From positions 18,192,085 through 18,256,084 of the forward strand of contig OY727103.1 of assembly GCA_963402885.1 (NCBI GenBank): 64,000 nucleotides of DNA, written 5' to 3'. Position 1 is the first letter of the stretch; every line of letters starts with the position of its first letter. The translations under genes and the position numbers were made by a program. Shown in pieces: positions 1 through 12,995 of this stretch. The DNA comes from Antedon bifida. Taxonomy: Eukaryota; Echinodermata; Crinoidea; Comatulida; Antedonidae. The notes below the pieces were generated by a model. That model was not told the origin of the DNA and did not search any database. It saw only the letters and a program-made list of their open reading frames with translations.

Positions 1-115
1 CTGGTTTAGCACTCCCAAGAGGCCATCCAACGCTGGGTAGTTGCAGTAGGGTTGCTCATGCTCTGGGGCCCTGGATTTAGCCAGTGAGTGGTTGTAGCCA
101 TCAGGCCACTTGTGT
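1..115 (-). CDS. partial exon, unidentified protein
   Basis: On the minus strand these bases are open in one frame up to the window edge, and they are clearly more GC-rich than the AT-rich flank that begins near position 120. The predicted peptide includes KWPDGYNHSLAKS, then APEHEQPYCNYPALDG and ends LLGVLNQ at the edge. It is compact, rich in aromatic residues and contains one cysteine, which looks like a genuine globular exon rather than chance. A possible acceptor (cacaag) lies just before the TGG codon near position 111, but its pyrimidine tract is poor. I do not recognise the family. The gene would continue to the left of the window. The plus strand has stops in all frames over this stretch or no matching splice signals. 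Confidence 0.4.
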
Positions 116-204
116 TCATGTTTATGGATTACAATCCCTCACGAAACTCATGGTTTTCACCTATTATATTCCAGGTAGACGAAAATATTTAATGCAAATA
201 TTAT

Positions 205-350
205 CTAAAGCTCTGTCTACACTATCAAACTAGTTTGACAAAAAAAAGTGTGATGTGCCCAAATAATATGGTAGTGACATCATTGTGTCCGTATATGGGC
301 ACATCACATTTTTTTTGTCACATAAATTTGATAATGTAGACAGCTTTTAG
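205..350. mobile_element. MITE family A, full copy
   Basis: About 146 bp with long imperfect terminal inverted repeats: the left end reads AAGCTCTGTCTACACTATCA and the right end is its near reverse complement (gataatgtagacagctttta). The middle carries gtgatgtgcccaaatatggtag and its inverted counterpart. It is non-coding, and five further full, partial or interrupted copies lie in this window. Confidence 0.75.
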
Positions 351-1317
351 TAAACAGTGTGTAAAAATGATTATCTTTATCGATGAATGACGACAATACA
401 ATATGGTTTTTATCTAATACAGTAGTTCTATTGACAATGTTTTTATGTCTTTTTTTCTGATAGGAAAAATTTATAATTTATTATTATATTATTATTATGT
501 ATCTTCATCGTTTTCTACCCATTTTATATAAATAGTAAAATGCAAAGGTTTCGAAATTTATGGTAAGACATGGTGTATATAACTATATAATGAATATTTT
601 TTATTTTGAAATGGACAGTAATAAACTCATCCAAAAATAGGAAGAAATTAGAAAAAGAGTTAAGTTCAAAATGAAAAAATGACCAATGCGGTGGGGAGAT
701 AATTTTTTATGCTAGAGAGAAATAAATTATCAAAGGATTAGTTTCTTTGTTAAATCTACGGTTCCATCTCATAAAAACACAATCAATCTTTCAAGCTATG
801 AAATATTTTTACTTATAAACATTCAATATTACACATAATCCTGTGTAGTTTTAAATTACACAGGATAGATTCTATTTGTATGTAAATTCGTCCCGTGATA
901 TTGTTTTAAAATCAATTTTGCATATATGTACTTATCTGGATTTAATATCTCGGATTGAATGCGAACGTACAGATTGCTTTTATATCGTGTTTGTAATTTA
1001 CAAACTTATGATGGTTTCCTATAGGCAAAAATAAATGGATCAATCATCATTGTTTAATATTTGTTAGTGTACATGGTGGTCTGGTGGTAGAACAAGTTAG
1101 TTCGGATAAGAACTATAAACCATAGATCCAGTATCCACAAAATGCTTGTGTCAATTTAGAATCTGTACATCTTTCGAGATGCATGGGTACTATTTCACAA
1201 ACAGCCACTATCGTGAACAAGAGAGCATCTGAATTGAATGGACAAAGGCATATAAAAACAGCTTAATATTTCTTAATTTACCTCCGCCACGGAGGTATAT
1301 GTAGTCGATCGTGTGTG
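351..1317. other. AT-rich intergenic sequence
   Basis: No gene seen. A stretch near 1069-1140 (tggtctggtggtagaac) resembles the A-box half of a tRNA-derived SINE, but no B box follows, so it is not called. Confidence 0.5.
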
Positions 1318-1640
1318 TTTTTAGATAAATGAAATTCCATGTGAAAATAGAATTTCATATTTCACCGAATGAAATTGCATCACACAAATATAAAAACATT
1401 CATTATTTGTTTTATACTACGTAACATCTAGTAGATTTGTGTAATTGCTATTGTTCTGATCTTGTGTTGTGAAGAGAGATTGCGTCATGCTACTGCTATT
1501 GGATTTCACACAGATTTGTTTTTGTAAGAGATTTTTATTTTGTAGATAAAAATATGAAAAAAAGTACTATCTATATGATTGTTAAATAGTATGCACTATT
1601 GCACATCACGTGACCCACAATTGTCTAATAATAGAACTAC
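1318..1640 (+). mobile_element. MITE family G copy
   Basis: It contains a short hairpin at 1326-1375 (aaatgaaattccatgtgaaa facing tttcaccgaatgaaatt), then the landmark words cattcattatttg, ctattggatttcacaca and cacgtgacccacaattg. The same words occur in the opposite order and strand at 6300-6722, which marks both as copies of one dispersed non-coding element. Confidence 0.55.
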
Positions 1641-2774
1641 AGGAATTTCTTTATGTGTTAATAATATTTATCTAATATGCTAATTACATTGTATTGATAA
1701 ATGTTAACATGCATCTTCTGATGATGTCTTTCTGAAGGTTATAACAAACAGAGTATCAAATTAATATTTTGCTATTTGAAGAGACATTTTTTAATATGTT
1801 TACCTTGTATTGCTATAAATAGCAGAAAAAACATAACATGTATTTGTATTCTGTTTTTAAAGGATCTTAAACTAGAGACATGCAAACAAACAACATGCTG
1901 GATAAACAATGTCAGATCAATTTTTAACAAATTTAGTTCTCATGAAATTAAAAAGAGGATCTTACTGTCAAATTGTGCATAATAAAAACATAGAGGAATA
2001 ATTTATATCCTCTAAAAATAAATAACTGCAGAGAGGTCTAAATCTCTAAACTGCAAGCGCATAGTCAGGACTATTACAAAAAGGAGGGGTACTCTTTGCC
2101 ATAAAAGCTGGGTACCTTTTCCCTCATAAAAAGGCACCTTCTTCACCACAATGGTGCACTTTTTTCCACAACAGGGCACTATTTTCCCCATAAACGAAGC
2201 TGTTATCACTTTTACGCTGGTCTATAATGAACATTTCAGACATTTTCCAAAGTAGATAGATGCAAACTCGATGAATAGTGGAGTGCATTTGTTTTTAGAA
2301 AGTTTAGTAAGTTTACTGAGACGGTATCCCTCAGCCTGCTCAAACGCAGACAGTCATGGCATGGTTTCGACATTTCGTGCACATATAAAGGCCTAAACTT
2401 TATCGTGTGGCAGTGACATCACAACAACATGTACAATTTTCCATTGTTCATGGTTGCACCACAAAAAATATCTTATAAATTACAATGTCTTCTGGACATG
2501 TATAGTCTCTCATCCTGGTTGGTACTCAAAGTTTATTATTTTTTTTTTTTTATTTCCTTTTCTGGCACATTAAAACAATATTTAAAAAAATAACATGCAA
2601 TTTGATAAGCATGGTTACTTTCTTTATTTTATCGTTAGTGGAGTTTGGCTGACTTTCATTATACTCATGTTAATCCTTGCGTGAATATTACACACATTTC
2701 AAACAGAACAAAAACTTGCCGTCACACCTGTCAACACGCTTTGATGAAATCAACTAATATCTTTATCTCTATCT
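1641..2774. other. AT-rich intergenic sequence
   Basis: No supported gene. A short stretch at 2060-2210 has quasi-repeated ggtacc/ggcac words with pyrimidine-rich spacers and no recognisable product. Confidence 0.5.
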
Positions 2775-2778
2775 TTAA

Positions 2779-3123
2779 AGATGTATTGTCCCCCAAAAAC
2801 ATGAAAAATGAAGATTAATTAAATCAGACTTTGAATAGGTTATTTTGTAGTTTTAATCAAGTGAATTACTTCCGTAGAAAAAAAACGGAAAAAAATAATG
2901 TTTTCACCTATAAAATAACATGATAAATGGTTAAATTCAACCAAAAATCCATTGGCTGGCAGCCAATTTGACCATTTTTTGCTTTAAATTCCAGTTTTTT
3001 CAGGTAAATAAATTTTTTTTCGATCCAATTTTTGGTCGAAGTCAATAACTATTATGTGACATTAAAATGGCATATTCAAAAAAAAAATTGTTTTAAATTA
3101 TTTTTCAGGGGGACAATACATCT
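2779..3123 (+). mobile_element. TTAA-flanked MITE (piggyBac-like), copy 1
   Basis: A 345-bp non-coding element with terminal inverted repeats AGATGTATTGTCCCCC and GGGGGACAATACATCT. It is bordered on both sides by TTAA (2775-2778 and 3124-3127), the target duplicated by piggyBac-superfamily transposases. An internal hairpin (ttggctggcagccaa) is shared with most other copies. This is the best-preserved copy in the window. Confidence 0.85.
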
Positions 3124-3517
3124 TTAAAAGAAATATAATATTTTATATAAAAATATAGTTTGCAGTGTTCTCCAAACTTAGAAACAATTCTGGACAATTA
3201 AGCGCATTACTGAATCAAATTTATCAAAATAAAATAAAATCAAATTAGTGAGAAAAAAAATACTTTATTAATCCAAATTGACAATAGCTTCTGATTGTTT
3301 AATATTTTTTAATTAGTTTTCTCAATTTAGGTTGAGGGCAGCAAACAATCTCCACAAGGTATGATTGTGAGGTATTGACGAGAGATTGAAAAATAAGGGA
3401 AAAGAAAAAAAGGTGCCAGATTAAAGCCTAATCATAAGTGTACCTGAATTATATCAGAATAAAATAATAAATTGTATCCTTGTGGGAGATGGGAAAAATA
3501 TCTTCATTTCAGACTTA

Positions 3518-3794
3518 AAACATAAAAAACATGAAAAATGAAGATTAATAAAATCACACTTTAAATAGGCCATTTTGCAATTTTAATAAAGTTGTTCACT
3601 TCAAAATTACTTCACTTATAAAAAGGCAAAAGAAACGTTTATTTTAACTAAAAACCTTTGTCTGACAGACAATTTAAGTATTTTTTTTGCTTTAAATTAC
3701 ATTTTATTTTTAGGTAAATCACTTTTTTTTCGATCCAGTTTTTGGTCAAAATGAATAACTATTATGTGACAAAAAATAAGGGGACAATATATCT
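3518..3794 (+). mobile_element. TTAA MITE, copy 2 (5'-truncated)
   Basis: It has the same internal sequence order as the copy at 2779-3123 (gaaaaatgaagatta, cgatccagtttttggtc) and the right terminus ggggacaatatatct followed by TTAA. The left terminal repeat is missing or too decayed to see. Confidence 0.75.
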
Positions 3795-3798
3795 TTAA

Positions 3799-6299
3799 GA
3801 GGTTTGGAATACAGGTTATGTGTTATTATGTAGTCAGGAACTTAACGCTAATCTCTAGACTACTATTAACAGTAAATTTTATGCTTTGATTACTCTAAAA
3901 CGTGAATTTTAGTTTGGCAGAATGGAACTGTTAAACTAGGGAATGGATAATGTCCCCTACAGTGACAATGACATATTCTAGAGCAGCGATTTAATACAGG
4001 ATTAATACAGGAGACATGTTGGATCACCTTTAGGCACCTCTAAACCTCAATGACAATCCATCAAATCAACAGTGTAAATGCCAAGCTTAATTTGAAATTA
4101 CCACAATAATCATATTAGGTTTTCAAAGAATATTCAGTTGAAAAAATAATAGCAAAGAAAAATTGAAATATTCACCAAAGAGGTTATAATTATTAACTAG
4201 AATGTCACTCAAAGTCATTACTATGCGCACTCAATGTGTTAGAAAGGTGAAGCAAATTTTTTTCTGTAAAAGAGAAAGGATAATTTGCATCGGGACTTTT
4301 ATCGTATTAATGTAGCATAGATTTTTATAAACAATGGAATTACCTTTCTAGTTTGGTAGGCTCTGTCAGTGTCAGAATGGAGACACCCTGTGACCTTATG
4401 ACCTTGTATTTTCAATACAAGATTGAGACAGGTGATTCTTGTAGTTGTACTACTAAATTACACACCAGTACATTCAATGGTTGCAGATAATGAATGTTAT
4501 TGAGTGCAATGGTACAAATAATTACATAGTGAAAAAAGAAACCTTCATCTTTCACCAAATGAAATTAGTTGTACCATTGCACAATATAACACACTTATGT
4601 TTTATGATACATCTACTTCTACGAAAATTTACCGACATTACATGTTTTTTTTTTTTATGTTAAAAATCATAGGTGACTCTCACTCTTATTAATACAAAAG
4701 ATTTGCTATTTGTCAAGGTTAGAAAATATAAGATTAATTTTAATTTTGTGATTCCCAACGCCTCCACAAATCTTAATTCTCTGAATAAACACCCCAATAA
4801 TTGTAATAAAGAGAATATTAATGGACACATTATCAGTCTTCAAACCTTATTTTGTAATACAATTACATCATAGACTATTATCTGAGATTTATAAAACTAC
4901 ACCATAGCCACCGTTTGACATTTCTAAACTGTTTCAAAATTAATTTGTCACGGTCATAGAGAGTTTCTAATTATTGTGTTATCTACTCCAGGAGCAGACA
5001 AACAGACGTCTACATAATTGTATTGAGTAGAACCATAATAAATTGTTTGAAGATTTTATTTAAAGAAAACAAAAGAGAATTCCTATTATTTTATCAATAG
5101 ATTTAAAAGAACCTTTCACTCAAAATTCTACTAGATTTCCTAGCCTACTGTATAATTCAGAATTTGAATTTATCATTGTTCAGGGTAGTAACTGTATTAT
5201 AATGCATTAATTAAAAAATCATTTGATTTATTGTCATAAAGTTGCTATAAGCAAAGTTTATGAATTATTATCAAAACAAATAGCTATAAATCAACCAAAG
5301 CTGATTTTTTTGTTAGATTTTGAACCTCCAGCTCAAATTATTATTTGACGAATGGGAAACTATGACAATTTAGGTGGCAGCATTTAAGAATTTAAAACGA
5401 AAAAGAAAAGATTGTGTCTACCATTTAATACTAACCCACCAGCAGGATGGATAAACTATCGTGCTTGTCTCATTTAAGGTTTGGGAATGGAATAGAAATA
5501 TGCATGAGTTGCAGGTAGACGTTCCTCTCGGAAATTTCATCCATTCTTCAATTTCTGATTATTTTCTGATTAGTTGCTAGAATGTGCAACACACCTCTGG
5601 TAAACATTGAAATGCTGATTGCGCGAAGCATTTTGTGATGTCACATTAAAACGCTTCAAGTCTAAAATAAATTTGTTAAACAAATCAAACCTCCCGAAAT
5701 TGCAATGCAAAATTTTGAATGTAGAACCATTAAAATTACAATCAGGACCGTAATTCATTCATTCAATCTTTTATTTCGGAATCTCTGGTCCATAGAAAGT
5801 AAAATTACTTATAAATAAATTAAAAATAAACAATACAAATTACTACTACTAATCTACCATGCAGTAGAATTCTACGAAATAAGGACGTGTACAAAATATC
5901 AATACTAGTAACCGTACTTACTATTAAAATTAAAATTTCTTTGTGAGAAATGTTTAGATACAAAGTTACCCCACGGCAATTCAAGGCAATATTAATTATA
6001 AAGTGACAAGTATATCACATTGTGATTGTGTCACGCTCAGTACCTGGATATTTTAAACTAATTTCATGCATTTTTTTTAACATTTATAGTAAACAAATTG
6101 TAGAGCAGTTCAATTTGCAAACTTTAAAATCCCTTAAGGATACATTTATAATAATGGCGTTGTATTCGATGACGACAATGCTACATTGTATTATGATATC
6201 TTGATTATAGTATTGTCATACTAGTACTCCTATCACACTATCAGTTATTATCCTGTATATCAAATATTTCATTGTCCTTAACTATTCATTTCAACTTCG
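3799..6299. other. intergenic sequence with a small hairpin element
   Basis: No gene supported. At about 4497-4600 there is a copy of the family G hairpin (gtacaaataattacatagtgaaa facing tttcaccaaatgaaattag). The remainder is unremarkable AT-rich DNA whose short open frames lack splice context or protein-like composition. Confidence 0.45.
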
Positions 6300-6722
6300 T
6301 GTCACTTCACCATATAACACCTAAATAAATTTCTGCCAGTTTGATTGGACGAATTGTGGGTCACATGGAATGCAATAGTATGCTATGTCTACAGTATTTA
6401 ACGATCTTGTAATTAGTTTACTTACATCATTTTTTCGTGTAGAAAAAAAAATTCTAGCATACAAAGAAAAATCTGTATGAAATCCAATAGCAGCATTGTT
6501 GGTTGTTGTAACAAAAGTAACAACGCGAACAACACGATCTCATCCGTCACAACAAGATAAGAACAATGCCAATGGCAAGAATCTACTTGTTATAAAACAA
6601 ATGTTATAAAAAAAATAATGAATGTTTTTATATTAATGCGATTGTACAAATAATTTCATTATGGTGAAATATGAAAATCTATTTTATACTTTCACCACAT
6701 GAAATTATTTGTACCACATTCG
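6300..6722 (-). mobile_element. MITE family G copy, inverted
   Basis: Carries the landmark words of the copy at 1318-1640 in reverse order. It ends in a long hairpin: TACAAATAATTTCATTATGG at about 6648 pairs with its near complement ending ATGAAATTATTTGTA near 6712. Non-coding. Confidence 0.55.
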
Positions 6723-7582
6723 TTATTTAATACTATGAACACCTTCTTCATGTCCTTCTCAAAGTTGGAAATATCCTGTTCACACACAAAACACAATGAT
6801 TTATGTACCAACAATGTACTGTAGACATTGCACTGCAATAAACAGTGTGTTATTATCATTGCATGATGATCAAAAGAGTTAATAAAATCTACTGTAGTTT
6901 CTGCAGTAAAGTGCAGTAGAATAATTTTGACATGGTAGCAATATGATGCTGTACTGTATGTTGCTATGAATGTGGCCAGTGGGCAAATACAGGTTTCCTT
7001 GGAATAGAATATAAAATGTTAATGTAGAAAAAATTGTAGATTAAGATATATTTGAAGAAAGATAAAATGCAACAGTTGTGTCACCGTGAGCCATTATTCT
7101 TTCAACATAATTGATAGCCTTGAGAGAAAACAGTTCGATTTTCATTATTTTTTCTTTACAAATAGTGGAAAAAGTAGGTTAAATATTTATTACACGAAGA
7201 GCAAAATACAGAAGAGTGTTAGTGATAATAAATTATAGTAAAGGGATTTTTTCGAAAAATATCCAAATAATTATGTAGCACTTTTCATCATGAAGAAAAA
7301 GAAAAACAGTAGTTTGCTAATAATTTTAACCACAGAGTTTTTAAAGGCTAGACAGTGAACAAAAGAAAAGAGCAAAGTGATGACTAGAGCTGGCTTTTAT
7401 TCAAAATGAACATGCCTGCAATATCTTCGAAAATATACTGTTCAAATAATCATAATAGAATATCCCCAACTGTAAATACTATTCCCACTGTCTGTAACTG
7501 GTTCATTTGTTTAGTGTAAAATATCAAAACTAAAATAAAAAACAGATCTTTACCTCATAAACCACGGAAGACTATAATTAGT
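6723..7582. other. AT-rich intergenic sequence
   Basis: Nothing recognisable seen on either strand. Confidence 0.45.
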
Positions 7583-7920
7583 GGAGGCAATCCCAATCTG
7601 GATCCCAATTCTGGACCACTTTTTAATATCAAACTAATTTTAGATGCCGGATCTTTACTAAATTAAAAAAAAAACCACTAAAGGTATACTGTAGCTACAT
7701 AGACTCCATTAGGTTTTGGAGGCAATCCAAATCTGGATCCCAATTCTGGACCACTTTTTAATATCAAACTAATTTTAGATGCCTGATCTTTACTAAATTA
7801 AAAAAAACCACTAAAGGTATACTGTAGCTACATAGACTCCATTAGGTTTTGGAGGCAATCCCAATCTGGATCCCAATTCTGGACCACTTTTTAACATTCA
7901 TACTAATTTAATTAACTAAT
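7583..7920. repeat. tandem repeat, about 134-bp unit, 2.5 copies
   Basis: Copies begin at about 7583, 7719 and 7851 with ggaggcaatcc followed by atctggatcccaattctgg. They are nearly identical through ccactaaaggtatactgtag, which implies recent duplication. A diverged echo (caatccggaccatgatcctg) follows near 7976. Confidence 0.8.
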
Positions 7921-8819
7921 TTTTCATATTTTGACTAAATTTAAAGCCACCATAAAAGTACAAGACCTAATTTTGCAATCCGGACCATGATCCTGATTAT
8001 GGACCACATTTGGCTGTGCTCACTATCTAAAAACTACATAATCTTTATCATTCTTTTACTCCCTGTTTGGTAATTTTAAGCAATTGAAATTTAAAACACT
8101 GTATAAAGATATTTAATCATTTTTAATTCTGGAGGTCAGCCCTTGGCAGCGAAATGAATCTCTGATTTCTCTTATTAATTTTGCTAATGATTTCTTCTTT
8201 TTATTAAAAATGTTCTTTTGAATAACTCAATTCAACTTCAATCTACATTAGACTATGTTTACGATTGTAAATACTAAATATAAATCAAGCTGTTACGTCA
8301 AACCGCATTGTTGTACGTTGGTTATGTTGTCTTACGTAAATGGACATACCGTGTCCTGGGAACAATTCCAATATTACATAAAACTAATTGTCGGTATGTA
8401 AGAAAGACTTGTTTGGAAAACGACCTTGAACAGTAGTATAAATATAGAAAATTATCTTAAACATGAATATTCATATATGCAAATTAGAAAAACTAAATGA
8501 AAAGCATTGTTGAATAGGAATTAATATATTAATAATACTTAATAGAAATAACAAATTAATTGGTAAAAAACCCAGCAACATTACCAAAAATTCCATCAAA
8601 TCATATTAATTTATCCATACAGTTAATTCATTTGAATATATTAACTAAATTTCATAAAAAAATTTATGTAGTAATCGTGTTATGGCATGCAAATCTAGAA
8701 ATGGTTTTGAAATATTTTGGACAGTTGGCACTAAAACATACAAAATATTATTTTAATAATACTGTATATGATTTACAGTTTTATAATTTTAATGTTTCTT
8801 TATTACAATACACTCAAGT
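7921..8819. other. AT-rich intergenic sequence
   Basis: No gene or classified repeat seen. Confidence 0.45.
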
Positions 8820-9025
8820 ATGATTTAATAAATCCAAGTTTTTACTGTATGTTTTTAATGAAATGTGTGTATTAATAATTTCATGTGAAAATAGAATACT
8901 GTATATAATGTTGAAAAGTTTTATCATGTTTTTATTTATTTTTCAAGATGATTAATAAATTCAAATGTTTACTGTATGATTTTAATGAAATGTGTGTATT
9001 AATAATTTCATGTGACAATAGAATA
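8820..9025. repeat. local tandem duplication, about 124 bp
   Basis: Two copies share gaaatgtgtgtattaataat followed by ttcatgtga and aatagaata, at about 8820-8905 and 8944-9025. The second copy ends at the left boundary of the 2.1-kb element that starts at 9026. Confidence 0.7.
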
Positions 9026-11136
9026 TATGGGCAATTCCACGGTAACGGAATTACAATTCACACTGATTTTCGGCCTTTTTTAACCAACCCACAAGATCTG
9101 GGTAAGCTTAGAATAATAAATTTAATATGTGTGTGTAGTACACATACTTACCAATCTAAAACAGTCTACTTAAAAAAAAAGAATTACAATGTCTTGATAT
9201 TCTGGTAACTTTTATTTTGGTAACGGAATTACACAGAAAATTGATAATTCAATTTTTAACTTCAAACATGAGATTCCGTCTGAATACTATAAACAACTGA
9301 AGATTATGATTGGTATTACAGTGTAGACATAAGATGTGGCTAATTTATTAATACAAGTTTACTTCGGATATTTTCATAGTTTATCTGCATTTAGTTAGTT
9401 TTGTCTGGTAACGGAATTACATGACATGGTAAAGGAATTACGCGTCTGATTATTGATTCGAATAGAACATCAAATAATAATTTTTTCTATGTTTTTAGTG
9501 TTCTCATGGAACATTTAAACCAGATTTTATAAAAATCATCACATGAATTCGTTGGATCTACCTACTATAATAATAAAAAATGCGCGTATCTGTGGTTCAC
9601 AGAGCTTAGTCAATATATTCATGATCTGTCCACTGTATTTAAGTCATCTACACTATAACTAGAAACAAAATGTTCCAAATTTTAAAATGTTAACAAATTT
9701 AATTGTGAAGCTTAATTTTCATTGTCATATTCAAGAGCCTGGCCAAAATTTCTCTAATATTATTCTGGCCGAAGTGCCTAAAACTACTCACTTTAAGCTT
9801 AGATCGTCAGTGTTATCACTATTGAAGTTTAACTAGCTGTTGTATACACTGTACTACAGCCATCATCAAAATAATCATTATTAAATATAAGTTTATTCAC
9901 TACTGTCATCAGCTTTATGACCATTAACCTTCATCAACCTATTTTGATTCAGATAGATCCTTAAAGTGGTGCCGTATATGGGAATGAATTTCAATGATTT
10001 TAGCATTGATCGGAAATATAGTATCTACCGTATACTGTACTGTGACTCTATATACTATGGATTTATTTTGGAATTGGATTCATTATTTATCAATTAATTG
10101 TTGATTAGCTTCATTTAGAAACAATTTATACAATACTAAGACATATGTAGTGAACTAAGGTGTATTACTTTATACATAACCCAATGTAATTCCGTTACCA
10201 TGTAATACCATTAATTTATACCAAAATAAAACCAGGCTTTCTAAAAAAACTAGAGGAAACATAACTGGTTACTGATAATGATATTGGTTTGAGCATACCT
10301 AGTATTAGGATAATATAAAGTAATTTAAGTTTTTATAAGCATTGGTTAGCTCATAGGAAGCATATTTTATAAACGTTTTAAGTGATTTTGTGCATCAATA
10401 GTAAATTTCTACTATAAGTGACTCCATGGAACTGTTTTGGCCACTAGGAATTGGATTTATTATAAATAATCAATTAATTGTTGATTCCCTTCACTTAAAA
10501 ACAATTTTATGTGATTACAGAGACATTTATAGTGAATTAAGATACATTATTTTATACCTATACCCCCATGTAATTCCGTTACCAAATGTAATTCCGTTAC
10601 CAAATGTAATTCCGTTACCAAGTTTTCTACAAAACTAGAGAAGACCAAACAAAATGTGTAATTGATATAGGTAAATGGACATACCTAATAAGAGAATTTA
10701 AAGTAACTCAAGTTTATAAGCATTGGTTAGCTCACAGGAAAACTTTAATCAATTTTTTGGTAACGGAATTACAAACCAATTTACTAGAAAATGAATGATT
10801 TCTTATAGAAAGTTGGAGATGCGACATGAAAATTTATATTAATATTAGTGTTCTAGAGACCATGAACTCAAATAATTAGAATAATTAAAGTCAACAAGGG
10901 TTGAGTTAAGTACATAGTTCAGGATTGTCTAATTTCAGCTATTTTTTCAGTTTCTAATTTTAAATTACACATTCGACAAGGAAAGCAATTTTTGAAGAAA
11001 TGTGAATTAATAAAACAAAAATTTTAGTTGGAACTAAATTCCACACATATTAGTAAACAAAAAATAACACTGAAGTGTAGGTTCATGTAGATTTAAAAAA
11101 TGATGATTTTGGTCTTCCAATGGAGAATTGCCCATA
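9026..11136. mobile_element. 2.1-kb non-autonomous element with a repeated 14-bp motif
   Basis: Bounded by short inverted repeats TATGGGCAATTC (9026) and GAATTGCCCATA (ending 11136). Inside, the 14-mer GGTAACGGAATTAC occurs eight times exactly. It is forward at 9041, 9219, 9407 and 10759, and reverse at 10186, 10570, 10588 and 10606; the last three are spaced 18 bp apart. One near match lies at 9428. The right half also contains an approximately 380-bp direct duplication (about 10040-10400 and 10420-10760). No transposase is readable. The motif clusters look like protein-binding or former subterminal repeats. The class is unknown. Confidence 0.6.
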
Positions 11137-11315
11137 ATATAAATCCAAAGGCAAATTACTGAAAAAATGACAATGCTGTGGGTATCAGTGGCTGGATCTC
11201 AATGGAGATACAAAAAAAAAACGATAAAGTAAAACAGCCAGAAAAGTTAGCAGAGCTTTTTATTTTTCAAGATGATTTTAAAGGTTTGTTTAATGCACTG
11301 TGTTTAATGTTTATG

Positions 11316-11438
11316 CACCTCTCCCAGAGGTCTATATTGGGTCATACAATTGACAAGTTCATTTGTTTTATATTATACATATATATATTTATGAACTTGT
11401 CAATTGTATGACCCACTATATGATCACCGGGAGAGGTG
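11316..11438. mobile_element. palindromic foldback MITE
   Basis: A near-perfect hairpin with arms of about 50 bp. The inner 23 bp (11339-11361) are exactly complementary to 11392-11414, with an AT-rich loop of 30 bp. The outer arms read cacctctccc and gggagaggtg. A half copy lies at 11678-11750. Transcripts would form a long stem-loop, but no conserved small RNA can be claimed. Confidence 0.75.
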
Positions 11439-11677
11439 GGTCATGGATGCATCATTTACAAATAATTATTGACGCAGGGGTGCTTCAGTAATCCTAGATG
11501 GTACGTCACATCAATGAATGGTGTTAATGTCCGTCACTTACCACCCACCATATCATGAACAACATGGTCACAATGCATCAAAATGGGTGCGTCATGGTCA
11601 CCTAAAGACAAGGTCTTATTTGATGCAGGTGTGCATCATGGTATTCATAAGGTATGATGCACATCAGACAAATGACG

Positions 11678-11750
11678 CACCTCTCCCAGTGGTCTATATT
11701 GGGTCATAAAATTGACAAGTTCATTCGTTTTATATTATATTATATGTATG
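11678..11750 (+). mobile_element. half copy of the palindromic MITE
   Basis: It repeats the left arm of the 11316-11438 hairpin (cacctctcccagtggtctat, then attgggtcata and aattgacaagttcat) without the matching right arm. The intervening sequence repeats the words gatgca and gacgca on both sides, so the two may be parts of one composite element. Confidence 0.6.
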
Positions 11751-12634
11751 TATACTTTTACTTATTTTATACTGTATCCAATCTGCACACAGTACTGTTT
11801 CGATCTTATTAGATTAGTGCAACACAGGTTTCTAAATGAAATGTACCACAGAACTGGCACAATATATAGCTGAGAGAGTTATGTGGGACATGGTACACTG
11901 ATTTAAATGAACACAAAGAGTGCACATACTCAATTATCGTGCTTTGCAAAATGCTAATAGTATTCACAACATATATTTTTTCAACTTGTACCATTAAAAC
12001 CTTATTTCATGTTTTTTTCTTTGTGATAATATTTTTTTTTTCCGCAGGGTCTTACGACTACAGACAATTACTTGTCTCTGTAACAATGTACAGTAAATGT
12101 ATCTTATATTGCTGAATAAATGAGAATTTCATGAATGATCGTAAAATCAAAATGGTACTGGGTATGATTAACTCCTGCGCTCAACTGAACACCCATAGAA
12201 GCACTGATGAAGAAAGCCTATCTAGTGGTAACTGCAATGGTTCCAAGATGATTGTTTAATGTTTATATTTAATGCAATGTTCTGGACAACAAATGTTAGC
12301 GACAATAATATGTAACTAGAAAATAATTATGTATTAGGCTAAAATTTATAGTAAAACATTATGAGTAGTTTCCTTTGGATAAAGATGCTTTTTACAAAAT
12401 CATTATTTATTATTATTGATTGATTGATCGATTGGTGTTTGGAAATTTATTTTATTTCAGTTATCAATATCAGCCAAGTTAATTTTGCTTAGGTAACCAT
12501 CACAAGCACGATGACGCAGACTATGTATGTATGTAAACCATAGAGGGTGCTATTAAAAAATCTAAAGATATTATAGATTAAACAAGGTGCTAAAGGCAGA
12601 AAATACGGTACCAAGAACTTATTTCACTTTCACT
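11751..12634. other. intergenic sequence
   Basis: No gene supported. Short open frames here lack splice signals and protein-like composition. Confidence 0.4.
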
Positions 12635-12995
12635 ACTCTATACTATATATTTATAAAGCGCTTTTCCAAATAAAAAGACCAAAGCGCTGTACATTAATTA
12701 GAGCAGTATAAAAAGATAAATAGAACATCTAAATTATTCCTTAGGGAAAAGAAAACTTTTTAAAAATTTTTTAAAAACATTGTACACTTGGAGCTATACG
12801 CACATTAATAGGTAAATTATTCCATAACTTAAGACAATGACAGAAAATGATATTTCACCAAATAGTCTATTAGAAACAGCAAGACGAGTAATATCTTGTG
12901 TGGATCTGAGTCCCTGGCGACAATTCATTAAGCATCTTATGGAACGATGATATTTAAGTATGTTTTCTTATCTCTTTCTCGAGCCTATAGTAAAT
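12635..12995 (-). mobile_element. L2/CR1-type LINE 3' end, degraded
   Basis: Read on the minus strand, frameshifted fragments match the C-terminal tail of L2-group LINE reverse-transcriptase proteins: GIIYLL/NLPINVR, IAPSVQCF, then FKKFLKSFLFP. They are followed by the characteristic tail acagcgctttgg...aaaagcgctttataaa. Stops and frameshifts show it is dead. Only the last few hundred bases of the element are present, as expected for 5'-truncated insertions. Confidence 0.65.
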
